The notes: generated by a model from the sequence alone, not told the origin. A stretch of 64,000 bases of DNA from Aeromonadaceae bacterium (GCA_021209335.1 JAJOIN010000006.1:1-64000); one strand, 5' to 3'. Positions 29,758 through 40,348 are shown, numbered from the stretch's first letter. A program made the numbers and translations.

Positions 29758-32700
29758 ATGCCAAAACGTACAGACATTCAAAGCATCCTGATCCTGGGCG
29801 CGGGCCCTATCGTCATCGGCCAGGCCTGTGAGTTTGACTACTCCGGCGCCCAGGCCTGTAAGGCCCTGCGGGAAGAGGGTTACCGGGTCATACTGGTGAA
29901 CTCCAACCCGGCCACCATCATGACCGACCCCGAGATGGCCGATGCCACCTACATCGAGCCCATCACCTGGGAAGTGGTGCGCGAGATCATCAAGAAGGAG
30001 CGGCCGGACGCCGTGCTGCCCACCATGGGTGGCAGACCGCGCTTAACTGTGCCCTGGAGCTGGAGCGCCAAGGGGTGCTGGCCGAGTTCGGGGTGGAGAT
30101 GATCGGTGCCACCGCCGATGCCATCGACAAGGCCGAAGATCGCCACCGTTTCGACCTGGCCATGCGCAGCATCGGCCTGGAATGCCCCCGTGCCGGCATC
30201 GCCCATAACATGGACGAAGCCTGGGACGTACAGAAGATGGTCGGCTTCCCCTGTATCATCCGTCCCTCCTTCACCATGGGCGGTTCCGGCGGCGGTATTG
30301 CCTACAACCCGGAAGAGTTCGTGGAGATCTGCGAACGCGGCCTGGACTTGTCGCCCACCAAGGAGCTGCTGATCGACGAGTCGCTGATCGGCTGGAAAGA
30401 GTACGAGATGGAAGTGGTGCGGGATCGCAACGACAACTGCATCATCGTCTGCTCCATCGAAAACTTCGACCCCATGGGCATCCACACCGGTGACTCCATC
30501 ACGGTGGCGCCGGCTCAGACCCTGACCGACAAGGAATACCAGCTGATGCGCAACGCCTCCATGGCGGTGCTGCGCGAGATCGGCGTGGAAACCGGCGGCT
30601 CCAACGTCCAGTTCGGCATCAACCCGAAAGATGGCCGCATGGTCATCATAGAGATGAACCCGCGGGTGTCCCGTTCCTCCGCCCTGGCCTCCAAGGCTAC
30701 CGGCTTCCCCATCGCCAAGGTGGCGGCCAAGCTGGCGGTAGGCTACACCCTGGACGAGCTGATGAACGACATCACCGGCGGCAAGACCCCGGCGTCCTTC
30801 GAGCCCTCCATCGACTACGTGGTCACCAAGGTACCGCGCTTCAACTTCGAGAAGTTTGCCGGCTCCAACGACCGCCTCACCACCCAGATGAAGTCGGTGG
30901 GCGAGGTGATGGCCATCGGCCGCAACTTCCAGGAGTCCTTGCACAAGGCCCTGCGCGGTCTGGAGACCGGCAAGACCGGCTTCGACCCCATGGTGGATGC
31001 CAAGGATCCTGACAGCTTTGCCCGCATCAGCCAGGAGCTGCAAAACGCTGGCGCCGAGCGGATTTGGTATATCGCCGACGCCTTCCGTGCCGGCCTGTCC
31101 GTCGAGGGCATCTTCAAGCTGACCAAGATTGACCCCTGGTTCCTGGTGCAGATCGAAGAGATCGTCAAGCTCGAGGAGCAGGTCAAGGAAGGCGGCATGA
31201 TAGGCCTGACCCCGGAGCTGCTGCGTCAGCTCAAGCGCAAGGGCTTCTCCGATGCCCGCCTGGGCAAGCTGCTGGGCGTGGCGGAAGGCGAGGTGCGCAA
31301 GCTGCGTCACAAGCATGAGATCCTGCCCGTCTACAAGCGGGTGGACACCTGCGCCGCCGAATTTGCCACCAACACCGCCTACATGTACTCCACCTATGAC
31401 GAGGAGTGCGAGGCGGCGCCCACCAGCAAAGACAAGATCATGGTGCTGGGCGGCGGTCCGAACCGCATCGGTCAGGGTATCGAGTTCGACTATTGCTGCG
31501 TGCACGCGGCCCTGGCGCTGCGGGAAGACGGTTACGAGACCATCATGGTCAACTGTAACCCCGAGACCGTCTCCACCGACTATGACACCTCCGATCGCCT
31601 CTACTTCGAGCCGGTGACCCTGGAAGACGTGCTGGAAATCGTGCGGGTCGAGCAGCCCAAGGGCGTCATCGTCCAGTACGGCGGCCAGACCCCGCTCAAG
31701 CTCTCCCGCGCCCTGGAAGCCGCCGGTGTGCCCATCATAGGCACCAGCCCGGATGCCATCGACCGCGCCGAAGACCGTGAGCGCTTCCAGCAGGCTGTGG
31801 AACGCCTGGGGCTGAAGCAGCCGGAAAACGGCACCGTCACCACCATCGAAATGGCGGTTCAGACCGCGGCCCGCATCACCTATCCGCTGGTGGTTCGCCC
31901 CTCCTACGTGCTGGGTGGCCGCGCCATGGAAATCGTCTATGACGAGCAGGATCTGCGCCGTTACTTCAACGAGGCGGTGAGCGTCTCCAACGAGTCACCT
32001 GTGCTGCTGGATCGCTTCCTGGATGACGCCGTTGAGGTGGATGTGGACGCCATCTGTGACGGCGAGCAGGTAGTGATCGGCGGCATCATGGAGCACATCG
32101 AGCAGTGTGGTATCCACTCCGGTGACTCCGGCTGCTCCCTGCCGCCCTACACACTGTCGGCCGAGGTGCAGGATCGCATCCGCGACCAGGTGCGCAAGCT
32201 GGCCATGGAGCTGGGCGTCATCGGTCTGATGAACGTGCAGTTCGCCGTGAAGGATGACGAAATCTACCTCATCGAGGTGAACCCCCGTGCCGCCCGGACC
32301 GTGCCGTTTGTCTCCAAGGCCACAGGTGCGCCCCTGGCCAAGATCGCCGCCCGGGTGATGGCCGGTCAGTCCCTGGCCGCCCAAGGCTTCACCCAGGAGA
32401 TCATCCCGCCCTTCTACTCCGTGAAGGAAGTGGTGCTGCCGTTCAACAAGTTCCCCGGCGTCGACCCGCTGCTCGGCCCCGAGATGCGCTCCACCGGGGA
32501 GGTGATGGGCGTGGGCGACACCTTCGCCGAGGCCTATGCCAAGGCCCAGCTGGGCGCCAACAGCGCCATCCCCCGTGCCGGCCGCGTGCTCTTGTCCGTG
32601 CGCAACGGTGACAAGCAGCGGGTGGTGGACTTGGCCTCCAAGCTGCTGGAGGCCGGTTTTGAGCTGGATGCCACCCACGGCACGGCCGTGATCCTGGGTG

Positions 32701-32984
32701 AAGCCAGCATCAACCCGCGCCTGGTGAACAAGGTGCATGAAGGCCGCCCCCATATCCTCGACCGGATCAAGAGTGGTGAGTACACCTACATAGTCAACAC
32801 CGCCGAGGGGCGTCAGGCCATCGAGGACTCCAAGCAGCTGCGCCGCGGCGCCCTGCAGCACAAGGTGTCCTACACCACCACCCTGAACGCGGCTTTCGCT
32901 TGCTGCATGGCCATGCCGGTGGACGAGACTGAAACCGTCAGCTCGGTGCAGGAGTTGCACGCCCGGGTGCTGGCCAGCCGCTAA
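29758..32984 (+). pseudogene. carB: Carbamoyl-phosphate synthase large subunit, split by an apparent -1 frameshift near 30031-30035
   Basis: ORF 29758-30102 ends its CarB homology at 'VLPTMGG' then goes out of frame; ORF 30075-32984 continues from '[21 protein letters not shown]'. Inserting one C (GGC-CAG-ACC-GCG = GQTA) restores a ~1075-codon gene. Confidence 0.93.
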
Positions 32985-32998
32985 GCCGGTCTGCTGAC

Positions 32999-33029
32999 AA
33001 AAAAGCTCCCGATTGGGAGGCTTTTTTTT
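32999..33029 (+). terminator. Rho-independent terminator after carB
   Basis: AAAAAAGCTCCCGATTGGGAGGCTTTTTTTT. Confidence 0.85.
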
Positions 33030-33051
33030 CGGACGAGCCGGGTTTAGCGGC

Positions 33052-33531
33052 TCATTGGCGCGGACTGCCGCCGAGGCGACCAGCTTTATTGAGGGTGATG
33101 TTGGGCAGCAGGGCGCCGGCATCCAGCACCAGATGCAGCTGGTAGCCCAGACCGTCCTTGGGCGGAGCACTGAGCAGTTGCTGGGCCAGCGCCAGGGCGC
33201 CGAGCATGTCCGGCTTGGCCAGCAGGGTGACATCGGCTTCACCGTAGGCGGGCAGCACAGGTAACTGGTTGGCGACACCGGAGAGCAGGGCATGACCTTC
33301 CACCGCCAGATCGTAGCTGGCACCACGCAAAGACAAGTCGCGGTCGTTGGGATTGCTCAGGTGCAGACTGATGGCCAGTTGCGGCAGGCCACTGGCCTGG
33401 GGTTGCAGTACCACGGAATTGACCAGCACCTTGGGGGCTTGGATGGGATTGAGGCTGGCACAGGCGGACAGCAGCAGACAGCACAGCAGCAGTAAACGGG
33501 ACACGAAAGACGCTCCATTGATGGGGATCAT
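33052..33531 (-). CDS. LEA14-like (water stress/hypersensitive response domain) lipoprotein
   Basis: 'LLLCCLLLSACASLNPIQAPKVLVNSVVLQPQASGLPQLAISLHLSNPNDRDLSLRGASYDLAVEGHALLSG'. Confidence 0.8.
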   Translation of the reverse strand: MIPINGASFVSRLLLLCCLLLSACASLNPIQAPKVLVNSVVLQPQASGLPQLAISLHLSNPNDRDLSLRGASYDLAVEGHALLSGVANQLPVLPAYGEADVTLLAKPDMLGALALAQQLLSAPPKDGLGYQLHLVLDAGALLPNITLNKAGRLGGSPRQ

Positions 33532-33671
33532 ACAGCGAGGGCCACTGTGACAGCCTGCCCGGTCCTTGGCAAGCCTCTGCCGATGAGGCGGGCAGACTCA
33601 TCCCGTGGCTTGCTCCATCCGGCATTTCCCCGCACAATGTGCGTTTTTCCACGTCAAATGGCAGGATGCCC

Positions 33672-35189
33672 ATGAGCACAACCAACCCAACTACGATCAC
33701 CTTTGTGATCTACATACTGGCCATGATCGCCATCGGCTTCATGGCTTGGCGCTATACCCGCAATCTGTCCGACTACATTCTGGGCGGTCGCCGGCTGGGC
33801 AGCTTCGTCACCGCCATGAGCGCCGGCGCCTCCGACATGAGCGGCTGGCTGCTGCTGGGCTTGCCGGGTGCCATCTTCGTCTCCGGCATCAGCGAAAGCT
33901 GGATTGCCATCGGCCTGGTGCTGGGTGCCTGGTTTAACTGGCTGCTGGTGGCCGGACGCCTGCGGGTCTATACCGAGTTATCCCGCAACGCCTTGACCCT
34001 GCCGGACTACTTTACCCACCGTTTTGAGGATCGCAGCAAGCTGCTGCGGGTGTTATCCGCCCTCATCATACTGCTGTTCTTCACCATCTATTGTGCCTCC
34101 GGCATGGTGGCCGGTGCCCGGCTGTTTGAGCAGACCTTCGGCTTTGACTACGGCACCGCCCTGTGGCTGGGTGCCTTGGCGACCCTGGCCTACGTGTTCA
34201 TCGGTGGTTTCCTGGCGGTGAGCTGGACCGATACGGTGCAGGCCACCCTGATGATCTTCGCCCTGTTGCTGACCCCGGTCATCGTCATGCTCCATGTGGG
34301 CAGCTTCGGCGAGGCGGTGAGCGCGGTGGAGCAGATCAACCCGGCCATGACGGATCTGTTTAGCGGCACCACCACCATCGGTATCATCTCCCTGATGGCC
34401 TGGGGCCTGGGCTACATGGGGCAGCCGCATATCCTGGCCCGCTTCATGGCCGCCAGCTCCTTGCAGACCATCCCCAAGGCGCGGCGCATCGCCATGACCT
34501 GGATGATACTGACCCTGGCGGGCGCCATCGCGGTCGGCTTCTTCGGCATCGCCTACTATGCCGCCAATCCGGGGCAGGCGGCTGGCGTCAAGGCCAACAG
34601 CGAGACGGTGTTTATCGCTCTGTCCCAGCTGCTGTTCAACCCCTGGATCGCCGGTATCCTGCTTTCTGCCATATTGGCGGCCGTGATGAGCACCCTGTCC
34701 TGTCAGCTGCTGGTTTCGTCGTCTGCCCTGACGGAAGACTTCTACAAGGCCTTCTTGCGCCCTAACGCCTCCGACAAGGAGCTGGTGTGGTGCGGTCGCC
34801 TGATGGTGCTGCTGGTCGCCCTGGTGGCGCTGGCGATTGCCGCCGATCCGGCTAGCCAGGTGCTGGGGCTGGTGGGCTACGCCTGGGCTGGCTTCGGCTC
34901 GGCCTTCGGCCCCGTGGTGCTCTTGTCGGTGCTGTGGCCGCGCATGACCCGCAACGGCGCCCTGGCCGGTATGCTGGTGGGGGCTCTGACGGTCATCATC
35001 TGGCGCAACGGCGGCTGGTTCGGTCTGTATGAAATGGTGCCAGGTTTTGCGCTGGCGACCCTGGCCATCTGGCTGGTAAGCCTGCTGGACAAGGCGCCGT
35101 CGGTGGCCGTGACCCAGGGCTTCCGCCGCATGGAGTTGACCATGGCGGCCAACGGTGAACTGGAGCCAGGGGCGGCTGAGCAGGTCTGA
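33672..35189 (+). CDS. putP: Sodium/proline symporter (SSS family)
   Basis: 'DYILGGRRLGSFVTAMSAGASDMSGWLLLGLPGAIFVSG', 'YMGQPHILARFMAA'; multi-TM. Confidence 0.93.
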   Translation: MSTTNPTTITFVIYILAMIAIGFMAWRYTRNLSDYILGGRRLGSFVTAMSAGASDMSGWLLLGLPGAIFVSGISESWIAIGLVLGAWFNWLLVAGRLRVYTELSRNALTLPDYFTHRFEDRSKLLRVLSALIILLFFTIYCASGMVAGARLFEQTFGFDYGTALWLGALATLAYVFIGGFLAVSWTDTVQATLMIFALLLTPVIVMLHVGSFGEAVSAVEQINPAMTDLFSGTTTIGIISLMAWGLGYMGQPHILARFMAASSLQTIPKARRIAMTWMILTLAGAIAVGFFGIAYYAANPGQAAGVKANSETVFIALSQLLFNPWIAGILLSAILAAVMSTLSCQLLVSSSALTEDFYKAFLRPNASDKELVWCGRLMVLLVALVALAIAADPASQVLGLVGYAWAGFGSAFGPVVLLSVLWPRMTRNGALAGMLVGALTVIIWRNGGWFGLYEMVPGFALATLAIWLVSLLDKAPSVAVTQGFRRMELTMAANGELEPGAAEQV

Positions 35190-35224
35190 TGGCCCTTTAG
35201 GCCGCCACCTTAACCACCATGACA

Positions 35225-35249
35225 AGAGGCCGGGCAATGCCCGGCCTCT
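35225..35249. terminator. Hairpin between convergent putP and the ybjQ-like gene
   Basis: AGAGGCCGGGCAATGCCCGGCCTCT. Confidence 0.55.
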
Positions 35250-35261
35250 GCTTGTTGCCGC

Positions 35262-35582
35262 CTAGCGGATCACCACCGCCGTGCCGCTGATGCTGACCAT
35301 CAGCATGCCGCCGTTGGGGCCCACCACCTCATAATCCAGATCGATGCCGACCACGGCATTGGCGCCTAGTGCGGCGGCTCTGTCACTGAGTTCCTGCATG
35401 GCGATCTCCCGGGCCTTGCTGAGCTCTTTTTCGTAGGCGGCTGAGCGGCCGCCTATGATGTCGCGGATGCCGGCAAACAGATCCTTGAAGATATTGGCAC
35501 CCAAGATGGCTTCGCCGACGACGATGCCGCGGTACTCGAGGATCTGCTTGCCTTCCAGGGTGGGGGTGGTGGAGAGGATCAT
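35262..35582 (-). CDS. ybjQ: YbjQ/UPF0145-family heavy-metal-binding-like protein
   Basis: '[65 protein letters not shown]'. Confidence 0.9.
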   Translation of the reverse strand: MILSTTPTLEGKQILEYRGIVVGEAILGANIFKDLFAGIRDIIGGRSAAYEKELSKAREIAMQELSDRAAALGANAVVGIDLDYEVVGPNGGMLMVSISGTAVVIR

Positions 35583-35695
35583 GTCAGGTAACTCCGTGCA
35601 ATGATGGGAGCGCCAGCATAACAAGGGAGATGTTCCGGCACAAAAAAGGGCGCAGCCAAGCTGCGCCCAACGGAGTAAAAGGACTTAAAGTGCGT

Positions 35696-37048
35696 TTAAC
35701 CCAACAGCTGCTGGTGCAGGCGCTGCACCACGCTGACGGCATCTGCCTCCCGCACCAGGAAGCAAAGATTGTGGGGACTGGCCCCGTAACAGATGAGGCG
35801 AATGTTGATGTCATCCAGGGTGTCGAACACCCGGCTGCCGGCGCCATTCACCTCGCTCATGCGATTGCCGATCAGGGCCACCAGGGCCAGATCCTCTTCT
35901 ACCTTCACCTTACACAGGGCGCTGAGCTCGGCCAGTACCGCCTCGCTGAGCATGCTCTTGCCGCTGGACTGACTGCCGGTGTGATCCAGAGTCAGGGAGA
36001 CGCTCACCTCTGAGGTGGTGATGAGATCCACTGAGATACGGTGCTTGGCCAGTATGCTGAAGACGTCGGCCAGGAAACCGCAGGCGCCCAGCATGCTGGG
36101 GCTCTGCAGGGTGAGCAGTTGCTGGTTGCGGCGCAAGGCCACGGCCCGAAACAGCGGTGTGCTGTCGGTTTTGCCGCGCACCCAGGTGCCGCCGGCCTCG
36201 GGGGCCTTGCTGGAGCCGACAAACACCGGGATGCCCTTGCGCAGGGCCGGCTGCAGGGTAGCCGGATGCAGCACCTTGGCGCCAAAGGTCGCCATCTCTG
36301 CCGCTTCGGCAAAGCTGATCTCATCAATGGGGCGGGCCGAGCTGACCAGCCGGGGATCCGTGGTGTAGATGCCCGGCACATCAGTCCAGATCTCCAGCTC
36401 AGTGGCATTCAAGGCCTCGGCCAGCAGGGCGGCGCTGTAGTCACTGCCACCGCGGCCCAGGGTGGTGGTCTGGCCTTCGGCATTGGCGCCGATAAAGCCC
36501 TGGGTGATGACGATGTGTTCCGCCAGCAGCGGGGCCAGCTCCTGCTGACTCAGAGTGCGCAGGGCCTCAATGGCCGGCGTGGCCTTGCCGAACTGGCTAT
36601 CAGTGCGCATCACGCGGCGTACATCGAACCAACTGGCCTTATGCCCTTGCTGGGTGAGGAGCTCGGTAAACAGCCGGGTGGACATCAGCTCTCCCTGGGC
36701 CACCAGGCGATCCACCAGGGCGGCATCGGTTTCCTCTACCGCCTGTTCGGCCAGCTGGGCCACCTCGGCCAAGAGGGTCTGGATCTGCTGGCAGGCAGCA
36801 GCCGGCCGTCCCAAGGCATCCAGGATGGCATCTTGAATATGGGTCAGCCGTGTCAGGTGGGCCTGGCGCTCTGCCTGGTTCAGGGTGCCTTGGGCCAGGG
36901 CGACCAAGAGGTTGGTGACGCCGGCACTGGCGCTCAGGGCTACCACGCGGGTGTGGGGATTTTGGGTCACTATCTTGGCACAAAGGGCCATGGCCTGGGC
37001 GTCGGCGACGCTGGTGCCGCCAAACTTGGCAACAGTAAGCTGACTCAA
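35696..37048 (-). CDS. lysC: Lysine-sensitive aspartokinase III
   Basis: 'VAKFGGTSVADAQAM', 'TTLGRGGSDYSAALLAEAL', C-terminal ACT motifs; preceded by a lysine riboswitch. Confidence 0.95.
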   Translation of the reverse strand: MSQLTVAKFGGTSVADAQAMALCAKIVTQNPHTRVVALSASAGVTNLLVALAQGTLNQAERQAHLTRLTHIQDAILDALGRPAAACQQIQTLLAEVAQLAEQAVEETDAALVDRLVAQGELMSTRLFTELLTQQGHKASWFDVRRVMRTDSQFGKATPAIEALRTLSQQELAPLLAEHIVITQGFIGANAEGQTTTLGRGGSDYSAALLAEALNATELEIWTDVPGIYTTDPRLVSSARPIDEISFAEAAEMATFGAKVLHPATLQPALRKGIPVFVGSSKAPEAGGTWVRGKTDSTPLFRAVALRRNQQLLTLQSPSMLGACGFLADVFSILAKHRISVDLITTSEVSVSLTLDHTGSQSSGKSMLSEAVLAELSALCKVKVEEDLALVALIGNRMSEVNGAGSRVFDTLDDINIRLICYGASPHNLCFLVREADAVSVVQRLHQQLLG

Positions 37049-37140
37049 CTCAAACTCCTTGTCTGCTGGTCATGCCAGCGTTAGTCACGTCAAACAAGGG
37101 GGAGGGTGCAGCCAGGCAAGAGGGACGGATCGACTTCTTG

Positions 37141-37310
37141 CCAGAAGCACTCCACCCCAAAAATCAGGCGGCAGCCCGCGGGATTCAGCCCACGCAGCCG
37201 ACACTGTGCCGCGCCAACGGTGCACCGTGTCTCGGCGTTGCTCCCCCTGGCCGGCAATCCTGGGAGTTGGCTCCTCCTGCCGGTTACCTGGGCAACGCGC
37301 CTCTTCTGGT
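37141..37310 (-). ncRNA. Lysine riboswitch aptamer in the lysC leader
   Basis: Minus strand contains CCAGAAGAGGCGCGTTGCCCAGGTAAC...GGAGGAGCCA...GGGGGAGCAACGCCGAGA...GGGCTGAATCCC...GTGGAGTGCTTCTGG, matching the conserved L-box elements, with the closing P1 stem CCAGAAG/CTTCTGG. Confidence 0.93.
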
Positions 37311-37337
37311 CCCGAACACATCAGATCGGGGCGTAAA

Positions 37338-37366
37338 GGTTTACTTGTGGACGCTTTGGCTGTCAA
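37338..37366 (-). promoter_or_regulatory. Putative sigma-70 promoter of the lysC riboswitch transcript
   Basis: Minus strand TTGACA-N17-TAAACC, about 28 nt upstream of the aptamer P1. Confidence 0.55.
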
Positions 37367-37525
37367 CCGCCTGGGCGAAAAATTGCCAGCAGTGACCAGG
37401 GAGCATCTTTTTTCTTGAGTGAAAACACTTTCAAAGTGTGATCTGGCCTGGGATTTTTTGTTAAACAGTTGCAACAGTGGCGTCAAACTGTGACGAATGA
37501 CACCTAATGCCCAGGATCCCGCTGC

Positions 37526-37603
37526 TATAGTCCACGGCGTGGAAACCAGAAATCTCCATTGCCAAAACGGGGCCGTAGTCTATTGCGGCCCCGCCTTTTT
37601 TTT
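37526..37603 (+). ncRNA. Candidate small RNA: extended -10 promoter plus short transcript plus strong terminator
   Basis: TGCTATAGT extended -10 (37523-37531), then CGGGGCCG-N10-CGGCCCCG-CC-TTTTTTTT (37568-37603) on the + strand, between two minus-strand genes. Confidence 0.4.
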
Positions 37604-37610
37604 GTCTAGA

Positions 37611-38939
37611 TTACAACGACTTCATCAAAATCTTCGAGCGGCGCTGGTAGTTGTACAGCTTCTGCTTGGCCACCGGCAGATCCGCCACCTCGACAGGTTC
37701 GAAACCACGCTCGCGGAACCAGTGAATGGAGCGAGTGGTCAGCACAAACAACTTCTGCAGCCGTTGCAGCCTGGCTTGCTCCTCGACCTTGGCCACCAGG
37801 CGATCGCCACGGTTGGAGTTGCGGTAATCCGGATGAATCGCCACACAGGCCATCTCGGCCATGCCTTCCTCGGGGAAGGGATAGAGGGCGGCGCAGCCGA
37901 TGACCATGCCGTCGCGCTCGATGATCTGGAACAGATCGATCTCCATCTCCAACTGCTCGCGGGAGCGGCGCACCAGTATGCCCTCTTCTTCCATGGGGCG
38001 AATGAGATCCAGGATGCCGCCAATGTCATCGATGGTGGCACGGCGGGCCTGCTCGGCACTCTGACGAACTATCTGGGTGCCGATGCCGTCGCGGGTAAAC
38101 AGCTCCTGCAGTAAGGAGCCGTCTTCCCGGTAACTCACCAGGTGGCTGCGGGGCACGCCCGCCCGGCACGACTTGATGGCGGCGCGCATGTAGCGGGCGG
38201 TGCCTGAGCTGTCTTCCCCCTGGGCCTCCAGCTGTGCCAGGCACTCCTCGGCCTGCTCGGGGAACAGTTCTGAGACCACCTGACCGGTGTGGCCCACCAC
38301 CCCCTGGTTGGAGCAGAAGGCGATTAGCTTATCGGCCTTGAGATGGATAGCCACCTGGGCCGCCAGATCTTCGGCGTTGACGCTGAAACTCTCGCCGGTG
38401 ACCGAGAAGCCGATGGGAGAGATGAGCACCACGGCGTTGTTGTTCAGCTGCCCCTCGATCCCCTGGGTATCGATGCGGCGCACCCGGCCGCTGTGGCAGT
38501 AGTCGATGCCATCGTCCACCCCCAGCGGCTGGGCGGTGACAAAATTGCCGCTGACCACGTTGACCCGGGCGCCGGCCATGGGGGTATTCACCAGCCCCAT
38601 GGACAGGCGCGACATGATCTCCAGCTGGAGTCCGCCACACACCTGTTTGATGATGCGAAAGCTGTCGCTGTCGGTGATGCGGATGCGTTTGTGAAAGCGA
38701 GAGCGGATCCCGGCTTGGGCCAGTTGGTTATCGATCTGCGGCCGGGCGCCAAACACCAGCACCAGCCGGATACCCAGGCTCTGCAGCAGGGCGATGTCGG
38801 TGACAATGCTGTTGAAGTTTTCATCGGCGATGGCTTCGCCGCCAATCATGATGACAAAGGTGGAGCCTCTATGATGATTGACATAGGGAGTCGAGTGCCG
38901 AAACGCGCTCACCAATACTGCATCTCTTTCGCGAACCAT
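37611..38939 (-). CDS. argA: N-acetylglutamate synthase (amino-acid N-acetyltransferase)
   Basis: '[25 protein letters not shown]...[23 protein letters not shown]' kinase-like domain and C-terminal GNAT '[18 protein letters not shown]'. Confidence 0.96.
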   Translation of the reverse strand: MVRERDAVLVSAFRHSTPYVNHHRGSTFVIMIGGEAIADENFNSIVTDIALLQSLGIRLVLVFGARPQIDNQLAQAGIRSRFHKRIRITDSDSFRIIKQVCGGLQLEIMSRLSMGLVNTPMAGARVNVVSGNFVTAQPLGVDDGIDYCHSGRVRRIDTQGIEGQLNNNAVVLISPIGFSVTGESFSVNAEDLAAQVAIHLKADKLIAFCSNQGVVGHTGQVVSELFPEQAEECLAQLEAQGEDSSGTARYMRAAIKSCRAGVPRSHLVSYREDGSLLQELFTRDGIGTQIVRQSAEQARRATIDDIGGILDLIRPMEEEGILVRRSREQLEMEIDLFQIIERDGMVIGCAALYPFPEEGMAEMACVAIHPDYRNSNRGDRLVAKVEEQARLQRLQKLFVLTTRSIHWFRERGFEPVEVADLPVAKQKLYNYQRRSKILMKSL

Positions 38940-38995
38940 GGCCGATATTCCAACTGAAAAACTGGCGTTATGATGGGGAAAAACCCCAGCTTGCG

Positions 38996-39034
38996 CAAGT
39001 ATAAATAGTCACTAAAAGTGACTTTTTATGTCAT
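38996..39034. promoter_or_regulatory. Paired ArgR (ARG) boxes upstream of argA
   Basis: CAAGTATAAATAGTCACT-AAA-AGTGACTTTTTATGTCAT: two 18-bp ARG-box-like sites with the canonical 3-bp spacing. Confidence 0.55.
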
Positions 39035-39167
39035 TGTCAGGGGGCGGCGGCCGTATTGCGTAAGCTGTCCCCCGCCTGCCGGACTAGCCGCCTTGAGTCT
39101 CGAGGGCGCCTCTTCTTTAATAAGAGGGCAGTGACCGGTCTGATGGCCGCCAATAATAGGAGTAGGT

Positions 39168-39833
39168 ATGGTGCAGATGGCAGTCTGTTTGGATTTTGAT
39201 GGCACCCTGGTGGACTCCGAACCCCTACATTACGCCGCCTGGGCCGAGGAGTTGTCGGTCTTTGGGGCGGCGCTGGATGAGGAGGAGTACTTGCGGCGCT
39301 TTGCCGGCATGGGCACCTTGAGTACCGCAGCCGTGCTGGCCCGGGAGTTTAAACTGGCGATACTGCCGGCGGAGCTGGCGGCGCGCAAAGGGGATCGCCT
39401 GATGACCCTGTTGGCCACCGCATTGCCGCGCAAGGAGCCGGGTGCCGATGAGCTGTTGGCGGGCCTGGCCGAGCTGGGGGCCACCCTGGCGTTGGTGACC
39501 GGGGCCTATCGCCACGAGGTGGTGCCGGTGCTCAAGGCCTTCGGCTGGCAGCACTACTTCAAGGTCATGATCACCCGGGATGATGTCACCCAGGCCAAAC
39601 CCCACCCCGAGCCCTATCAGCGAGCCGTGCGGGCCTTGGGACGCGAGCCTCATCAGTGTTATGCGGTGGAGGACTCCGAAACCGGTATGCTCAGTGCCCT
39701 GCGGGCCGGGCTCATGACCCTGGTGGTCAATCGACCCGGGGTCACTTTGCCATCACGGCCCGAGCCCTATCACAGCGTCAGACGACTTTCCTCACTGATG
39801 ACTTGGTTCCTGGCCCGACAACAGGCAGACTAG
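39168..39833 (+). CDS. HAD-superfamily phosphatase / phosphoglycolate phosphatase-like
   Basis: 'VCLDFDGTLVDSEPLHYAAWAEEL' DxDGT motif and 'KPHPEPYQRAVRALGREPHQCYAVEDSETGMLSALRAGL'. Confidence 0.93.
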   Translation: MVQMAVCLDFDGTLVDSEPLHYAAWAEELSVFGAALDEEEYLRRFAGMGTLSTAAVLAREFKLAILPAELAARKGDRLMTLLATALPRKEPGADELLAGLAELGATLALVTGAYRHEVVPVLKAFGWQHYFKVMITRDDVTQAKPHPEPYQRAVRALGREPHQCYAVEDSETGMLSALRAGLMTLVVNRPGVTLPSRPEPYHSVRRLSSLMTWFLARQQAD

Positions 39834-39877
39834 TCCGACGCGCCGGGGGGGCCATCAAACAAGGTGAGGATGCAGGG

Positions 39878-40348
39878 ATGATGTTGAGCAAGCAGGTCAG
39901 TTTCATCGTGGATAATCGCGGTAATCGTCAGGCAGCTGTGGTGCCAATTGACATCTACGATGAGCTGATGGCGTTGCAGAAGGCCCTGCAGGAGAGTCGG
40001 CCCGGCGAGCGGGAACTGTACCATTTTCACGTTAAGGGGGCGGTGGCCAGCGGGTATCCGGTGGGGCAGCGTCACCAGCCTGGCTTCATGTTGTTGGCCG
40101 GTTCCACGCTGGTGGCCGAGCAGGCCGATTCCTTGCGCGAGGCGGTGATTGAATTGCGCCACAGCCTGCAGGCCAAGGGCCTGCTGGTAACGGAGGCGCC
40201 GGGCTATCGTCTGACCGAAGATTATCTGTTCAACAGCCCCAGCCTGGCCGCCAGCCTGGTGGCGGGCAACAACCGCAGCGGCCTGGATGCCTGGCGTAAC
40301 GAGGCGGGCTTTAGTCTCAAGGCCTCCGGCTTTGGCAAGAAGGAGTAG
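39878..40348 (+). CDS. DUF4357-like domain protein with an N-terminal antitoxin-like (Phd/RelB-type) segment
   Basis: N-term 'MMLSKQVSFIVDNRGNRQAAVVPIDIYDELMALQKALQES'; C-term 'FMLLAGSTLVAEQADSLREAVIELRHSLQAKGLLV...YRLTEDYLFNSPSLAASLVAGNNRSGLDAWRNEAGFSLK', DUF4357-like. Confidence 0.65.
   Translation: MMLSKQVSFIVDNRGNRQAAVVPIDIYDELMALQKALQESRPGERELYHFHVKGAVASGYPVGQRHQPGFMLLAGSTLVAEQADSLREAVIELRHSLQAKGLLVTEAPGYRLTEDYLFNSPSLAASLVAGNNRSGLDAWRNEAGFSLKASGFGKKE

Noticed and set aside
29949-31505. 518-aa ORF antisense to carB
   Set aside because: Shadow ORF caused by codon bias on the opposite strand; no domain-like sequence.
31995-33326. 443-aa ORF antisense to carB and crossing into the LEA14-like gene
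   Set aside because: Composite shadow ORF; composition follows the opposite strand and spans an intergenic terminator.
39656-39877. Upstream extension of the DUF4357-like ORF inside the HAD phosphatase gene
   Set aside because: Overlaps a confident CDS; the natural start with a plausible RBS context is the ATG at 39878.
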